The notes beneath the pieces are model-generated. The model was not told the origin of the DNA, made no database searches, and was given only the letters and a program-made list of their open reading frames with translations. Shown here one piece after another: positions 1 through 28,730 of a stretch of 64,000 nt of DNA; position 1 is the first letter of the stretch, and every line of letters begins with the position of its first letter. Both the position numbers and the translations under genes were made by a program. The stretch is from Cristatella mucedo (lineage: Eukaryota > Bryozoa > Phylactolaemata > Cristatellidae): positions 2,175,001 through 2,239,000 of the forward strand of contig WPIO01000037.1 of the NCBI GenBank assembly GCA_009760855.2, read 5' to 3'.

Positions 1-16500
<16,500 letters not shown>

Positions 16501-16559
16501 TGCTCTGCTGCCCGAGTGCGTCCGTGTCGTTGCTTCAGTCGACCTCTTGCGCACGGGGT

Positions 16560-16900
16560 ACTGCTGCGTATCGCGTACCGCGTCTGCCTCTGCCGTAGCG
16601 ACTCGTCGGCTGACAGCAGTGATTGCGACTGGCTCGCAAAGCGATGGCGCTCGCCTGGGCGCGCCCCCTCGCCTCTTATCCGGCGATATCTCGAGAGAAA
16701 AACCTGTCGCCCAAAATCGCACGCCTCCGATAACGCCGCCTAGTAGCCGGTCAGCGGGTGACTGTCGTTGCTGCGGGGGGGGGGGGTGGGGGAGGCCCCC
16801 GAGCCAATCAGATGAGCGTGACGTAGCCGGGCGAGCGAGCCCGAACGGCTGCCGGCTCGGCTGCCGCCAGCGAGGCCGTCTGTCGACCACCTGTTTATAC
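16560..16900 (-). promoter_or_regulatory. Putative promoter region of the GH31 gene
   Basis: GC-rich sequence just upstream of exon 1 contains a CCAAT box (CCAAT on the plus strand at 16804-16808) and a CRE-like half site TGACGTA at 16819-16825, plus a G-run at 16776-16797. No TATA box is evident. Position and motifs fit a promoter; no transcription start can be read from sequence. Confidence 0.35.
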
Positions 16901-17157
16901 CACTTGTATATACTACCTGTCTATCTACGTCTATCTACCGCTGCGGACGGCCGCTCCTCTACGGGTAGCACGCTTTCTGCACATGCGCCCGCCCACAAGG
17001 TGCCGACACTAGCTGCTACGGCTGCTGCCCTCGCTTGCTCGCGGCAAATGCCAAGGACGCAGTGACACGCTGATAGTACGTAGGTAGCCACCGATGCAAC
17101 TTATTAGTCCTCCTGACCAAAAAGCTTTTGGGGTGGCCGTCGAAAGAGGAAAATACT

Positions 17158-17356
17158 GAGGCGGAGAGAGAAAGAGAGAGAGGGAGGGGGAGAGAGACAG
17201 AGGGAGGGAGGGGGAGAGAGACAGAGGGAGGGAGGGGGAGAGAGACAGAGGGAGGGAGGGGGAGAGAGACAGAGGGAGGGAGGGGGAGAGAGACAGAGGG
17301 AGGGAGGGTGAGAGAGACAGAGGGAGAGAGGGGGAGAGACAGAGGGAGAGACAGAC

Positions 17357-17411
<55 letters not shown>

Positions 17412-17466
17412 GAGAGAGATAGGGAAAGACAAAGAGAAAGAGGGAGAGAGAGAGAGAGCGGGAGAG
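17158..17466. repeat. GA-rich tract with 24-bp minisatellite
   Basis: About six copies of a 24-bp purine unit containing 'gagagacagagggaggga' are followed by a pure (GA)n stretch and imperfect purine repeats. The unit encodes an 8-residue repeat that is not evidence of coding. Confidence 0.95.
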
Positions 17467-18437
17467 AGGCGATCGCATAAAAGGGCACTGTTCGGTGCGA
17501 GTTTCTCGACCGGATATGGCGAATAGCAGAGCTAAGTGCATGAGCGAACAGCAGCCACAGACAGAGAATAAATTCGTGCAGGCTGCACGAGATGTCGGCT
17601 GCAGCAGAACAGCAGCTGCAGCCAGCGCTGCCCGATCTGTAAGCAAGACCTGTATGCGGGCGAGCTGCGACCAATCACTGACGGCCGCACTGCCTCCCAG
17701 TTCAATCATGCGAGTACAATCGAGGCGGTGACGAGCGCTGGTTGAACTAGATGAGGGCGGAGCGGCACAGGTTTCTTAGTAACAGCCTGCTGAAACAGGT
17801 CATTATTAGTAACCACGAGCTAGGCAGCTCATTGCAAGGATCCCTAGCTGACCTACAGAAGTTAATATCACCAGGTCGCACCTGTTTATCGGGTTACCAA
17901 AAGCTGTTTGAATGTAAATATACGAATGAGACAATTGCTGGATGGCTGCAGACAGGCTAAAAAGCGACGGCCTCAGGCAAAGTCAAAGTGAAGTGAAGTG
18001 AAGCGAAACTCCCAGATGATATCTCACTGCGAGCCTCCCCCCATTCTCCTCTAAGCTCTTCGAGCGGCCAGCGTAGACACAGTGCCTGTATGCCCTCGCC
18101 GAAAGCTTGGCGCTCATACCCGGGAAAGCTCTTTAGAGCTGTGGGAAACAATTTTTCTCTGGAATAATTTTTGGACAGCAGAAACTCCGCGCTGAAGGCG
18201 TGCCCGGAAGCCTTTACGATAGGCATTTAATAGCGATACATTTTGCGATACATCTATAGGCTATACATCTCTCAATTTGATGCTGCATTTGCAAGCCAAA
18301 AGCCTCAACTGAAAGGCGCGATGCCAATACTCATAAATATGTAATATAATACGCCATACTCATTTAAATCGCCGAAACTTCCTTTATTCAGGCCTACCGC
18401 TTTGCTCTTTTAATCGCCTGCAACTAGTGCCAAACTG

Positions 18438-18607
18438 GCCCTGCGGTTAATTAAGGTGCTCATCCCGACCTGTCGACCCGACTCGTCCCGACCTGTCTCT
18501 CGTCAAGGCCTGGCCGAGGTCGTGGGCTCAAGCCCCGTATCGTATGTAAAGTGAATAGAGATTAAGTTCTCTTAGGGTGCTATACAAATAAATTATCATT
18601 ATTATTA
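18438..18607 (+). mobile_element. tRNA-derived SINE copy 2
   Basis: Shares 'gttaattaaggtgctc' (A-box side), 'cgtgggctcaagccccgt' (B-box side) and the tail 'agagattaagttctcttagg' with the copies at 13722 and 43352. Ends in ATT repeats. A ~24-bp internal duplication of 'cgacctgtc' type lies between the boxes. Confidence 0.55.
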
Positions 18608-18652
18608 ACATCGTTCACTCGTCTGTCTGTCATTGTCGGCGTAGCTGCCACG

Positions 18653-18653
<1 letters not shown>

Positions 18654-18708
<55 letters not shown>
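18654..18708. repeat. (CA)n microsatellite
   Basis: About 27 pure CA repeats, followed by scattered CA dinucleotides to 18750. Confidence 0.97.
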
Positions 18709-18899
18709 CTCGCGCACACAAAACGCCCACATAATACACACACGCACACATACAATCCACTTCCGTCTGAATTTAGCAGGCTTCATTTCAAGCATCAGAT
18801 CGACTTCTCCACCGATCGATACAGATCGCTTCACTTTCTCGCGAACCGCAGCCTTCCTATCGAATCTTCTCACTCCCCCCCCCCAAGTGTTCTCTCGCG

Positions 18900-20315
18900 C
18901 AGCCAGCTTCTCGGCTTCCACGCGTCATGGTGAACGTCCCTCGAACTAAATTGGCGCCGTCTTTTTGCAATCGGGCCTCCCGAAGCTCGAAATAGCCTCG
19001 AAAGTCTCTAGCTCACATCTAGCATTTGTCATCATTTGTCACCACAGGCAGTGACTTTCCAGCATCTTTTAAGCACCAGCTAACTAAAGACGCAGCTGTT
19101 CAACTTCTACGCCCAGTGAACGCTTATTTATATTTCTACGCGCTTTGCTCGCTTACCTGTGCTTGGGTCAACGCATTCTACTAACACGGGGTCCTACTAA
19201 CGGGTGGTTTTGAGTGTCTTCATGTCTACTTTTGTATGCTTGCCTAAGCATAACACTTTTGTTCGTTTGCACGCAGGTCCGTTTCGCTGCACAAGCTTAT
19301 TATTCGTAGAAACCTGAAGCTCGCACACCCAATGCACGCCTCCCGGAAAACATCTTGAATCTGTCAAAAAGGAATGAGCTTTGTGTTTATGAATTTATCA
19401 TACATATTTATTATTTTAAATTTTTATTGTGAATATTCTCTGTCGATTCATCATCCCATCTGAGAAAATGCCAGCCCGTCTCTAGAAAATGACTCAACGT
19501 GCGCTCCTTAAGCGGCACACCCAAGCCTTTCATCTTTATCTATAAATAACTGTTACGGTCCGATAACTTGTACTTGCGAACCGTACGAGAAGCACTTAGA
19601 ACCAATGCTTAACCACGCCAGCCCTCTGCGGAGGCTTATTAGCTCTCTACGGTGGAATACTGGGCTTTCCAGGGGGCAGATTAAACGCGGGTGGGGTCAA
19701 ACCCAAGGTGCACCTTCGCTGCGCAGCTTCCGGGTAACCTTCTGGAGGGGAAAAGGCTAAAGGCCCCCCGCGCCATGTCTGTGGACCTAATATCCGAGTA
19801 TCTCATCAAAGATTTCTCCCGCTTAGCTGTTGGTCAGCCGCCTGTAACTTGGGTGACAGTTCGGCGGCGCGAGCGCTAGGACTTTCAGTGGTGATCGATG
19901 GCCGGATATATAGCGCTGGAATGAGGTCACCGGAGTAGCCCGGATGGGTTCGGCCGGCGGTTTTTGTAGGAGTAACGGCAGCTGATTGCAGCGCGCAGTA
20001 ATTGAGAGCCTCGATTCTCTAAAGCCTCAGGCAAGCCTCCCTCGAGTGCTTCGAGACATAGCGCGGCTTCACCTCCCCCCTAGTACGTACCACTGTAGGA
20101 GAGCCGGTAAATGTGGTGCGAGTGTGAAAGCTCGGTCTGGCAATGTTATAAGATGAGTTTCGAGTCTAAGGGAGTCTTAAATCGAGTTTAAGTACAAGGA
20201 TTGTGAAGGGTGAGTTTGTATTCACGGTGAGCCTCGTGTAGATTAAATTCAATGTGGCAGAAATCACGTACTATTCTTCAGGTGCATGCATAACCTGATA
20301 CGTAATGCGATATAA
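18900..20315. other. Intergenic stretch without recognised features
   Basis: Short frames only; no exon, RNA gene or known repeat was identified. Confidence 0.45.
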
Positions 20316-20319
20316 AAAT

Positions 20320-20594
20320 AATAGCACGTTTGTATAGCGCCCTCAGAGAGTTGAATCTTTCTCCGGGCACTTTACAGATGCTGCATATAAAGCATTACCA
20401 AATACTTGGTGGTAACATCCTCAAGCAGCAGGCACAGCGTAAGTAGTTTCGCAGGCACGCGAATGACGAACCACAAAGACGAGACATCAAATGCTGGAAT
20501 AATAAGGTACGTTTTAAGCTTCTTTTTATATGTCGTCAAGGCAGGGGATGTTGTGAAGTACGTCGGTAGTAAGTTACAGGCTTTGGGTACATAT
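20320..20594 (-). mobile_element. LINE-A 3' fragment (minus), degenerate
   Basis: The 3' UTR stem-loop side ('gcgccctcagagag') through to the last RT codons ('aaggcaggggatgttgtga') is recognisable on the minus strand, with many substitutions. Confidence 0.7.
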
Positions 20595-21802
20595 ATTTAT
20601 ACTAGTTAGTAGCATACATTACGTGGTTATTATGAATATAAACTTACTTACTATTTAGATAGTATCTGCTCAGGCAACGTCCGCAATAGGGCTAAATATG
20701 CCGCCACTAAAAGAAGAGCAAATGTGACCACTTACATGTTTCTTCAAGACATCCGATGTAGAAATACAGGCATGCAAAGTAGAAAATATTAATATAAATG
20801 GTTTCCGTCAAATGATTTTCAATGCATACACTCAGCATCAAAGAAAATCCACGCACTATGACCGCAGCTGCTATGGCTGTCAATTTGTTTGTGTAATAGG
20901 AGAGTTTTCCACGATGCCATGTACAAAAAGCTCATAAGATTCCTATCATTAGCCATGGTGTGAATTTCTAAATCACAAGATGTCTGATCTGCTGACATGG
21001 TTGTAGTGCCCGCTGACCATTTCGAGTGGTCATTGCCTAATCTCGTTTACTGTTCCCGTTCCGTCCTATGTGCACGGTAGCGTCGAGCTCTTCCAGGGAC
21101 AAAACTTGAAAAAGCAGGATGATAAGAAATATTTTTAATCTGCGATTCAGGTAGTCTCTCAATTTGCACTCAGACTTCTTGCCGACAGCCTCGATGCCAT
21201 CACCAGTGCAGTAGAACTCGTAGGACGTAGTGCTAGCGTAGGAGCACGCTCTCGATGAGCACGCTCGCCTGCCTTCTGCTCGTGTACAGAATCGTAGATA
21301 GTTGCTTTCAATTTATCAAACAAATTCAAAAGACACACCGTGCGGAGCACAGGCTCGAATGCCGCTTTAAGAAGTCCAGGTCTGCCGCCCGTCTCACCGC
21401 CAGTTTCAAAGGCTTCCTCAGCGTCTACAGCACGAAAGCTTAGAAAAACCGCGGCTTCTTTTTCACTCGAAAACTGAAGTCGCGCCAGTCAGACTCAAAA
21501 AAATTCCAAGGCAGTGCATCATTATCTTATCAGCTCTGAGAGGACTCGCTCCCAGGATACCAACGACACGGCCCACAAGTTTGCGGCCTTCTTCTTCGAA
21601 AAGATGGCACACGCATTCGCGCAGCCTCAAAGCTCTTCGGGCTAAAGTAACTGTTCTAAAGTGATTGTTCTAAAGTCATTTTTCAGGGGCAATCTTTGAT
21701 GATCCTCAAGAGATTCTCCAAGGTTTCTGTGTATGAAGTGGCTACCTTAATAAAGTACAATGAAAATTGTTCGACTCCTAAATATCCGCTACCGCAGTAA
21801 AA

Positions 21803-21960
21803 ATAATGATAATAATTATAATTTTGTCTAATCTGTGTCTAAGCACTTTGAGTATCCTGTAAAGGAAGCATGATCAAATGGTTAGAGGTAATTTGCCCAT
21901 TATCGACATAGGTTAGTGGTAACATGCGAAGTTTCAGTACGCATAGACACACAAAGGAAA
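21803..21960 (-). mobile_element. LINE-A 3' UTR fragment nested in old LINE-B
   Basis: An ATT-rich tail, degenerate stem-loop and 3' UTR words ('atggttagaggta', 'gttagtggtaacatg') on the minus strand split the LINE-B connector from its reverse transcriptase. Confidence 0.6.
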
Positions 21961-22364
21961 AATCACAAAAAACCAATAAATACGACGAGAAAAAGTTACG
22001 TTCTTAGCTTCTCTATCGTCTCCTCTGGTTTTCACTGGCAGGAAAACTTAATTCCGCCATAACTTATCTTTTTAAGGCTTTCTGGACAAAAAATTTGTTC
22101 CAAAGTCTGTCAAATTGGCTATAGTTCAACAGATATAAAGATATTTAAAAGCCTGGATTGAATTCAGAGGTCGTAGCAAGCTAGCTCCAAGTTTCCCTTC
22201 TTCCTTTTTGTCCAAGATTCTCGCAATGATTGTCCCTGTGTAGCTGAAGAACGCAATGAAAATTGAATAAATATCCAACAAAATTTGGAATTAAGCGAAG
22301 CCAATCGACTGAAACTGCTCTCCTCCGTATGACCAACGGCATCCTAAGCAGCGATGGCCATGTT

Positions 22365-22445
22365 GCTGCCCTGGCAATGTTGCTGCCTTGGCAATGTTGC
22401 TGCCCTGGCAATGTTGCTGCCCTGGCAATGTTGCTGCCCTGGCGC
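22365..22445. repeat. 17-bp minisatellite inside a LINE-B RT region
   Basis: About five copies of ggcaatgttgctgccct. The period of 17 shifts frame at every copy. Confidence 0.9.
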
Positions 22446-23344
22446 TGCTTGATCTCGCAGCTCGACGTTCGACATTATTGATCACGGTATCCTACTTAAG
22501 GGACTGAGAAAAAAGATTGGCTTGAAATACGAGGCACTGGCGTGGCTCAAATCGTTTTTGTCGGAAGCATTCAATCTTTACAGTGTGCTGGCCAACGCTC
22601 GTGCAGCTACCCCGTCACCTGTGGAGTCCCACAAGGATCCGTTCTCAGTCCTGTTCTATGGCCCATTTATATTGAGCCTCCGAGAAAAGTGAATCGAGCC
22701 TCTTTTAAGAGTCGGTGCAGCCGCTTCCCAGCGTGCAGCGTGCTATAGACTTACTCGAAACTAGCACGCTAGAGTTTTAAAGGGGAAGCTAGCTCCGGGC
22801 TATGAACCGACGCGTTTATCTCAGGGATTCTACTCCCGCTGAAGTAACGATAAAGTACGAAAACGAGTAAAAACGAGTAAAGATACGCTTGTATAATGAG
22901 AAGTAGCTCATATCACGCATTCCCTTCGATGATGCCACTCAGCAAGATTTATTGGTCATGGACGAGCCTTGTATCGAACATACAGCAGCCTGCTGCGTAT
23001 ACAGTCAGAGCATTAGGCTGGAAACAATATTTGAGCCTGCAACCAAACGCTCCTGCTGGTTGGCAAAGGACAATTCTTATCACGTGATTTTCGCACGTGA
23101 TTATCGCATAAGCATCCCAGCCGAAAACTATGCCTACAGATTGGTGATAGAATGTTGCACACACTTCGCCAGGCGAAAGTATGTTTTGAAATTTCTATCC
23201 ATATAAAGAGAGTATGAATATATGGAAGATGCATATAAAAATATTCTACTGTATACTTGTGTGCACGTACGAATGTACAGTAGTATATATGTGAATATAT
23301 GTACATATTATTTACATATATACATATTATGTATATGTATTGAG

Positions 23345-25566
23345 CATATAATAAAAATACATTTTGTATAGCACCCTCGGAGAACTCAATCTCTTTCTGG
23401 ACACTTTACATTTGCTGCAAAGGAGCACAATCGAATGGTTAAACGTAGCAAGCTCAATGACAACAAGCATAACATGGTTAGGGGTGACACAGGGTACACA
23501 GGGTCAGCATGTAGACATGGTTAGTGGCAGCATGCACCGTGTCATCACGCATGAGCCCGTAAAGGACCAACCACATTGACCCACTAAATGCTGTAATAAA
23601 AAAGGACTCGCTTTTAGTTTTTTTTTAAATGTGTTCAAGTCAGGGGATGTCGTGACGCAAGTTGGAAGTGAGTTCCAGGCTTTGGGAGCATGCAAACTAA
23701 AGAGACGGCCTCCGAAGAATTTGAGGTTTGTAAGAGGTATGAGTAAACGATTAGATTCCGAAAAACGAGGGGTACAATGCTTAGCTTGGTGGAGGAGTAG
23801 ATCTGATAGGTAGGCTGTAGCCAACGAATGAAGGGACCTAAAAGTGAGTGACATAACGTTGAAGTCGCTGCGTTGCTTGAATGGGAGCTAGTGTAGGTCG
23901 GCGAGAAGTGGTGTGATGTGGCAACTGCGACGCTCACGACAAACAAGTCTAGCTGCAGAGTTTTGCAAAAGCTTTAAGCGCCTGATTGCACTGGCCGGTT
24001 GGCCAGAAGGCTTGAGTTACAAAAGTCAAGACGGGATGTCACAAATGAATTGATCAATTTCTGTGTGGTAACTCTTTCTTGATAAGTCCGAATTTTAGCA
24101 ATGTCCTGAGGCTGAAAGTAGGCAGGCTTGACTGTGGAGCTGATGTGGTCATCTTATGAAAGGTCACCAATTCTTATGCAACAACAACTACTCTCCTACT
24201 GCCGACTAAGGCTCATCCTTTTCAGTGGTCCTAGGCTGCTACTTCCATGCTACTCACTACCCCAACTGCTCTCCTGACTCTGCTATGCTTCCCACTTTTT
24301 CTTTGTCGAGTGAGACGAAGTCTGTTGGCTACCGAATGCGTACCGAAAGCCGCTTAGGCTGTGAGTGCGCTATACAAAACTCTCCTGAGTAAGACCCACG
24401 TGGTCTTTATGACTTTGTGGAGTTACAGACGGAGATACATTACATTACATTACAAGGAATATTGCACCTAGATTTCGCGCAAATAAAACAGGAGATAAAT
24501 TGGCAGTGCCAATTTTAAACGTTAATCTTTTCAATTTCTGTATCACACTTGGTTTGCCCATAACTAATAAGTTGGGCTTATCATCATTCAATTTATAAAA
24601 AGTCTGCTGCCATCCATGTACGGATGTCATCAATACATGCAGCAAGGAAGCTGGGAGAATTTGACGTGCGGAAGGGGTGGGAGGGATCAAAGCAAAGGTA
24701 CAACTGAGTGTCATCTGTATAGAAGTGAAAGCCTAGATTGTGCGTGGCAATCACACCGGCAAAAGGGATAGTATAAACCATGAAAAGAACGGGACCAAGA
24801 GGTACAGAGCCCTGAGGTACCCCACATTTCAGAGGTTTCTCGGATAATCTTTGTCCATTTACATCAGAACTCTGGAGTCTCTCACTGAGACAGGACCTGA
24901 ACCATTGCAGAGCAGTGCCAGTGATGCCCCGGCGAGATGAGAGGCGTTCAAGAAGGACTTGGTGATCGATAGTATCGAAACTGGCGAAAGATTGAGCAAA
25001 CCAAGCAGAGAGACCTAACTAGATCTGAATTCTTAAGTAGGTCGCTATACAACCGAAGCAATGCTGACTCCGTGGAGTGATTAGCTCTAAATCCAGACTG
25101 GAACTTACTAGCTAGGTTTGAGGTTTCAATATGTGAGTTCAGCTGATCTGCCACGACTCGTTCCGGTGCCTTTGATAGGAACGATAGAAGGGAAACTGGG
25201 CGGAAGTTGCTCATGTTCTCTTGGTCTAGTGTTACTTTTTTGAGTAGTGGCCTGACCACAGCCTTTTTGAGAGGTGCTTTGACATGAACTTAGGCTAATG
25301 ACGTATTTATGATGTTAGTTATGCATGGCAGCAGCTGATCTTTGCATCGTAGAAGCAGAACAGTGGGAATAGGGTCAAGAGGACTAGCTGCAGAGGAAGT
25401 AGAGGAAGCCGTTTGAAGTGCAATGGAAGTCGTGGCTATGGCGCCGAACTCTCTCAAAGCGGACATTAGCCGGGCAGTCGCCAATTGAGCGAAGACCGTC
25501 GGTGTGGATGCACGCTTGCCGTCAGACGAGATGGCAAGCGCGGCAGTAAGAGCTGCACTGTGCATC
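23345..25566 (-). pseudogene. LINE-A copy (minus), split by a LINE-B insertion
   Basis: From right to left: RT N-terminal region (about 25560-25250), RT core with recognisable [14 protein letters not shown] near 24715, C-terminal domain (24135-23640), 3' UTR, stem-loop and tail (to 23345). The frame is broken by stops and frameshifts and by a LINE-B 3' fragment at 24168-24453. The endonuclease is missing (5' truncation). Confidence 0.85.
24168..24453 (+). mobile_element. LINE-B 3' fragment nested in LINE-A
   Basis: Starts 'aattcttatgcaacaacaac' and ends in (ACATT)n. The LINE-A sequence is continuous across the join once this piece is removed ('aggtcacc' on one side, 'aaggaatattgc' on the other). 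Confidence 0.85.
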
Positions 25567-25714
25567 TGAAATCTGCACGCCCTTAAATGCCAAAATATGG
25601 CGTATCGGCGAGAGCGGGCGATTGCTGTATTCGCTGTATGTCTGCAGCTATCAATAGCAGCACGACAAGGTGTTTATCACTCATCAAAGGGTCCTTTTAA
25701 AAATTTCAAATCCC

Positions 25715-25905
25715 GAGAGGAGACCTTCAGGCATTCAGTTAGTTCAGCTTCCGAATCTGGGAAATCACTACCGACTGAATTGCGTCACCTCCTGCTTTGA
25801 CGACATAAAAAAAAGCTGAAAACCTACATGATCCTTACAGCTTTTGGCTCTGTCCGCCTAACTTTTGTTTTTGTGCGGCTGTGGAATTATGAATGTCGTG
25901 TCTAA
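25715..25905 (+). mobile_element. Possible third LINE family, C-terminal remnant
   Basis: Frames give FRHSVSSASESGKSLPTELRH and, after a stop, KKKLKTYMILTAF, which resemble the 'WNSLP...FKKKLKTYLF' end common to CR1/Jockey-type RT proteins, but differ from both LINE-A and LINE-B. No tail was seen. Confidence 0.35.
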
Positions 25906-26328
25906 GGTCAGCAGCGGCATATTTTGGTACAGCGTTGCAGCCCAGTGGACCCGCCTTTTGCGCTGTGTGCTTTGCTTACACGTGCGAGATTGCACGCGTA
26001 TTACTGATATAGAATTTCGCTAACCAGAGGCCGTGAGCCTTTGGCATGCTTTTGCATGATCGTCTTAGCGTGATAATTTGTAGCTTCTGCATGCTCGTCC
26101 AATAATGATACCTTGCTTTTCATTAATGGCTGGTGCTTTTTTCTCTTTCAGCGAGTAACACTGAGCCAGGATATAAATGGAGTTATCGTCGGGTGCCGTA
26201 CAAAAGACTTGTTACAAATATTTACTGCATTTTGATGACCTGCGGAGGCAGGAAGCGATGTTATTATTACGGATCGCGTGTCTAGTTCGCTCATGCTCCG
26301 GCTGTCTTAGATGAGACGGTCTGGCTGC

Positions 26329-26475
26329 TGACGTCAGCACGATCTCCGCTGCCACACCCGACGAGCTCTAGGCTGACATCAGCAGGCATGTCGCCGCTGC
26401 CTTACGTGACGAGCTCTGGCTGCTGACGTCAGCACGACCTATCGCCGCTGCCATACCTCACGAGCTCTGGGCAAG
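26329..26475. repeat. ~48-bp repeats carrying CRE palindromes
   Basis: Three imperfect units share 'gctgctgacgtcagcacga', 'cgccgctgcc' and 'gacgagctctgg'. TGACGTCA is perfect at 26329-26336 and 26424-26431 and is TGACATCA at 26374-26381. Confidence 0.75.
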
Positions 26476-26655
26476 TAGCCGCTGATAACAATGACGGCGA
26501 AGACCTGAGGCTGCAGCAGATAAACCACGGGGCGGCAGGCAGGCTCGGCGGCTCTACCTATCAGCAGCCGCAGAGATTGCGAAACCGCAGTCATCAGCGA
26601 GGCTGCTGCTCGTTACGCGGCCGGCGGGGCTACTTTAGCCTGCCAAGGTTCGGGG

Positions 26656-26967
26656 ATGGCCGACTGCGTTGTCGTAGTTCTTTTGGTGGCAGCCACGTTG
26701 ATGCTCGCCCGCCCCCCCCCCGAGCCGGGTGGCCTGCTCCCTCTCCCCGCCCAGAGGCGAGCAGCATTCTTTGATTGGCTGGTTCGGGTGAGGTCAAGGG
26801 TCACACGTCTGCTGCAGGCTCCTGCTTCTCAGGGGCTGCTGCTCGCCAAGAGGCTAAGAGTTAAAGGTAAGATTCGTCGGTGCACGCCAAAGCGAAACAC
26901 CCGAGTTGAACCATCGAGGCCGCAAACAGCACTCGAGACCTTGACATCGAGGCCTCGAGAAACGTAA
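26656..26967 (+). CDS. Hypothetical small ORF with signal-like N-terminus
   Basis: A 103-codon frame in a GC-rich block downstream of CRE-bearing repeats. The N-terminus MADCVVVVLLVAATLMLA is hydrophobic like a signal peptide, then Pro-rich, then basic. A donor-like 'gggtgaggt' near 26786 could end a first exon after WLVRV. No family was recognised. It may simply be chance in GC-rich DNA. Confidence 0.2.
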   Translation: MADCVVVVLLVAATLMLARPPPEPGGLLPLPAQRRAAFFDWLVRVRSRVTRLLQAPASQGLLLAKRLRVKGKIRRCTPKRNTRVEPSRPQTALETLTSRPRET

Positions 26968-27439
26968 ACGTGGCCTCAACTTTCGGCTCGAGGACTTACG
27001 TGTAGCTGCGAAACGTTGGCATGCACAATCAGCCGGGCTGCGGCAGTTTCAAAAAAGTTTTAGTGGCTCCTGCGCTATGCTCACTACGAGCTAGATTAAT
27101 CACGACCCATAACTTAGAAGAGTAATTTGAAACGATTACTAGCGAGCTGTACCGTCTGCCTGGTATTGTCTACTGTGGCCCTCTAAAGGTATAAACTTGC
27201 TCGCCTCAACTTTTAGGAGATGGATTTCTTATTAGTTACGATTTAACTATTTTTAATCGCGTCGGATCGTTATTGATTTCTGTCGTTCTCCTCTGCTAAC
27301 AATGTCTTACCTGCCCGCATCTACTGCTGGGTCTTCTATGAATCGCCAGCTATGCTTCCAAGCACTAACCTAGTGTTTCTACGCTTATAACATCAACAAA
27401 CCACAAGGACTAAGTAGGCATTACTCAGGAGAGTTTTAC

Positions 27440-28130
27440 AAGACCGAACTGCTGCTCGTAGGAAACCGTAAGCATGTGGCTGAATTAGAAGGCTTTGCTC
27501 TTCTAATAGGTGATGCTGTCGTGCAACCATCACCACGTGCTCGAAATTTAGGTGTCGTTTTTGACAGCTGCCTTTTTTTAAAAGCTTCATTCAGAAGACT
27601 GTTTCTGCCGCTAGCCATCACGACCGATTCCTATCTAAGATTAAGAGTTGTCTTCCACAGTGGCTTGCAAAAAATTTAACTAGCTCCTTAGTTCTGTCTC
27701 GGCTTGATTGCTGTAATTCCTTTTTGGCTGGGCTACCAAAGAAAGCAACTAGGCTACTGAAGCTGGCTATGAATATGGCTGCAAGGCTGTTCTTCAAGTC
27801 CCAGAGGTTTGACCACGTGTCACCTTTGCTAAAAGAGCTAAAATGGATGCCGGTGCAGAGTTCTTATGCTGACCCACAAGGCCCGCCACTGTTTGAATCC
27901 TTCGTACCTAGCTGAACTGCTGCACCAGTTTCAGCCTTTTCGTGCCCTCAGGTCCTGTTCGGACAATAAATTAGCTGTTCTATTCCTCCGCTTAAAGATC
28001 GTTGGCGACAGAAGCTTTAGCTCTGCTGGTCCTAGACTGTGGAACTCGCTTCCACAGTTCTTACGCAACGACAACTACTCTCCTGCTGCCGACTATGGCT
28101 CATCCTTTTCAATGGTCCTGAGATGCTACT
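27440..28130 (+). pseudogene. LINE-B copy 1 (outermost), left part
   Basis: RT thumb and C-terminal coding from 'accgaactgctgctcg' to 'gtcctgagatgctact', with several frameshifts. The sequence stops abruptly in the C-terminal coding region and resumes at 33615, where the missing 3' part is found in the same orientation. Confidence 0.85.
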
Positions 28131-28696
28131 GTTGACAACCCTAGCAACAGCCAGGTCCGCTCATTTCTTGACTGTCTGGAGTATTTTGGTTTGGCCCAAC
28201 ACGTTAATCATAGCACCCACGTCGGTGGCCACATTCTAGATCTCGTGATCACTAAGGATGTCCTCCACACCGACTTTGTGGTATGCCCACTGACCCTCTC
28301 AGATCATTGTTCGGTCTCGTTAACTGTTCCTGCTACCTCGTACGTACAGGGCAATGTCGAATTTGCCAAACGACGTAACTTACAAAGCATTGACATGGAC
28401 AAGTTTTTGAAATCTGTTTGTGATGCAGGCCTTCTTGATCTGCATTCAGACTCGACCGGCAGCCTCGATAACCTCACTGATGCGATGAACATGACACTCA
28501 GGAGTGCTCTTGACAAGCATGCTCCCGTTCGCTCTATCCGTGTTCAAAGTCGTCGAGATTCCCTTCAATTTACAAAAAAACTCCTTAAGATGCGCCGTGT
28601 TAAGCGCAGGCTGGAACGTCGTTTCAAGAAGTCGGGGTTCTGAGGCAGACCTAGTCAATTTTAAAAACTTCCTTCGAGTTTACACCCGAAACCTAG
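28131..28696 (+). pseudogene. LINE-B copy 2 (middle), left part: endonuclease C-terminus
   Basis: A frame (28191-28643) has the endonuclease-like stretches HVGGHILDLVITK and LTLSDHCSVSLTV (the His of SDH is the expected catalytic-site motif of APE-type endonucleases), then a connector rich in Arg/Lys. It is broken by a stop after RRFKKSGF and is then interrupted at about 28696 by LINE-A. The rest resumes at 31592. Confidence 0.85.
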
Positions 28697-28730
28697 ATCA
28701 ATCAAAACTGGAGGCGGAGTTGCTATTGTC

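Larger units (their letters stand above)
20980..22720 (+). mobile_element. LINE-B, old degenerate copy
   Basis: Colinear with the LINE-B copy at 28131-32500: endonuclease C-terminus (near 20995-21130), connector (21340-21480), and reverse transcriptase with a visible VTCGVPQGSVLSPVL at about 22615-22660. Full of stops and frameshifts, interrupted by a minus LINE-A fragment (21803-21960) and by a minisatellite expansion (22365-22445). Confidence 0.75.
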
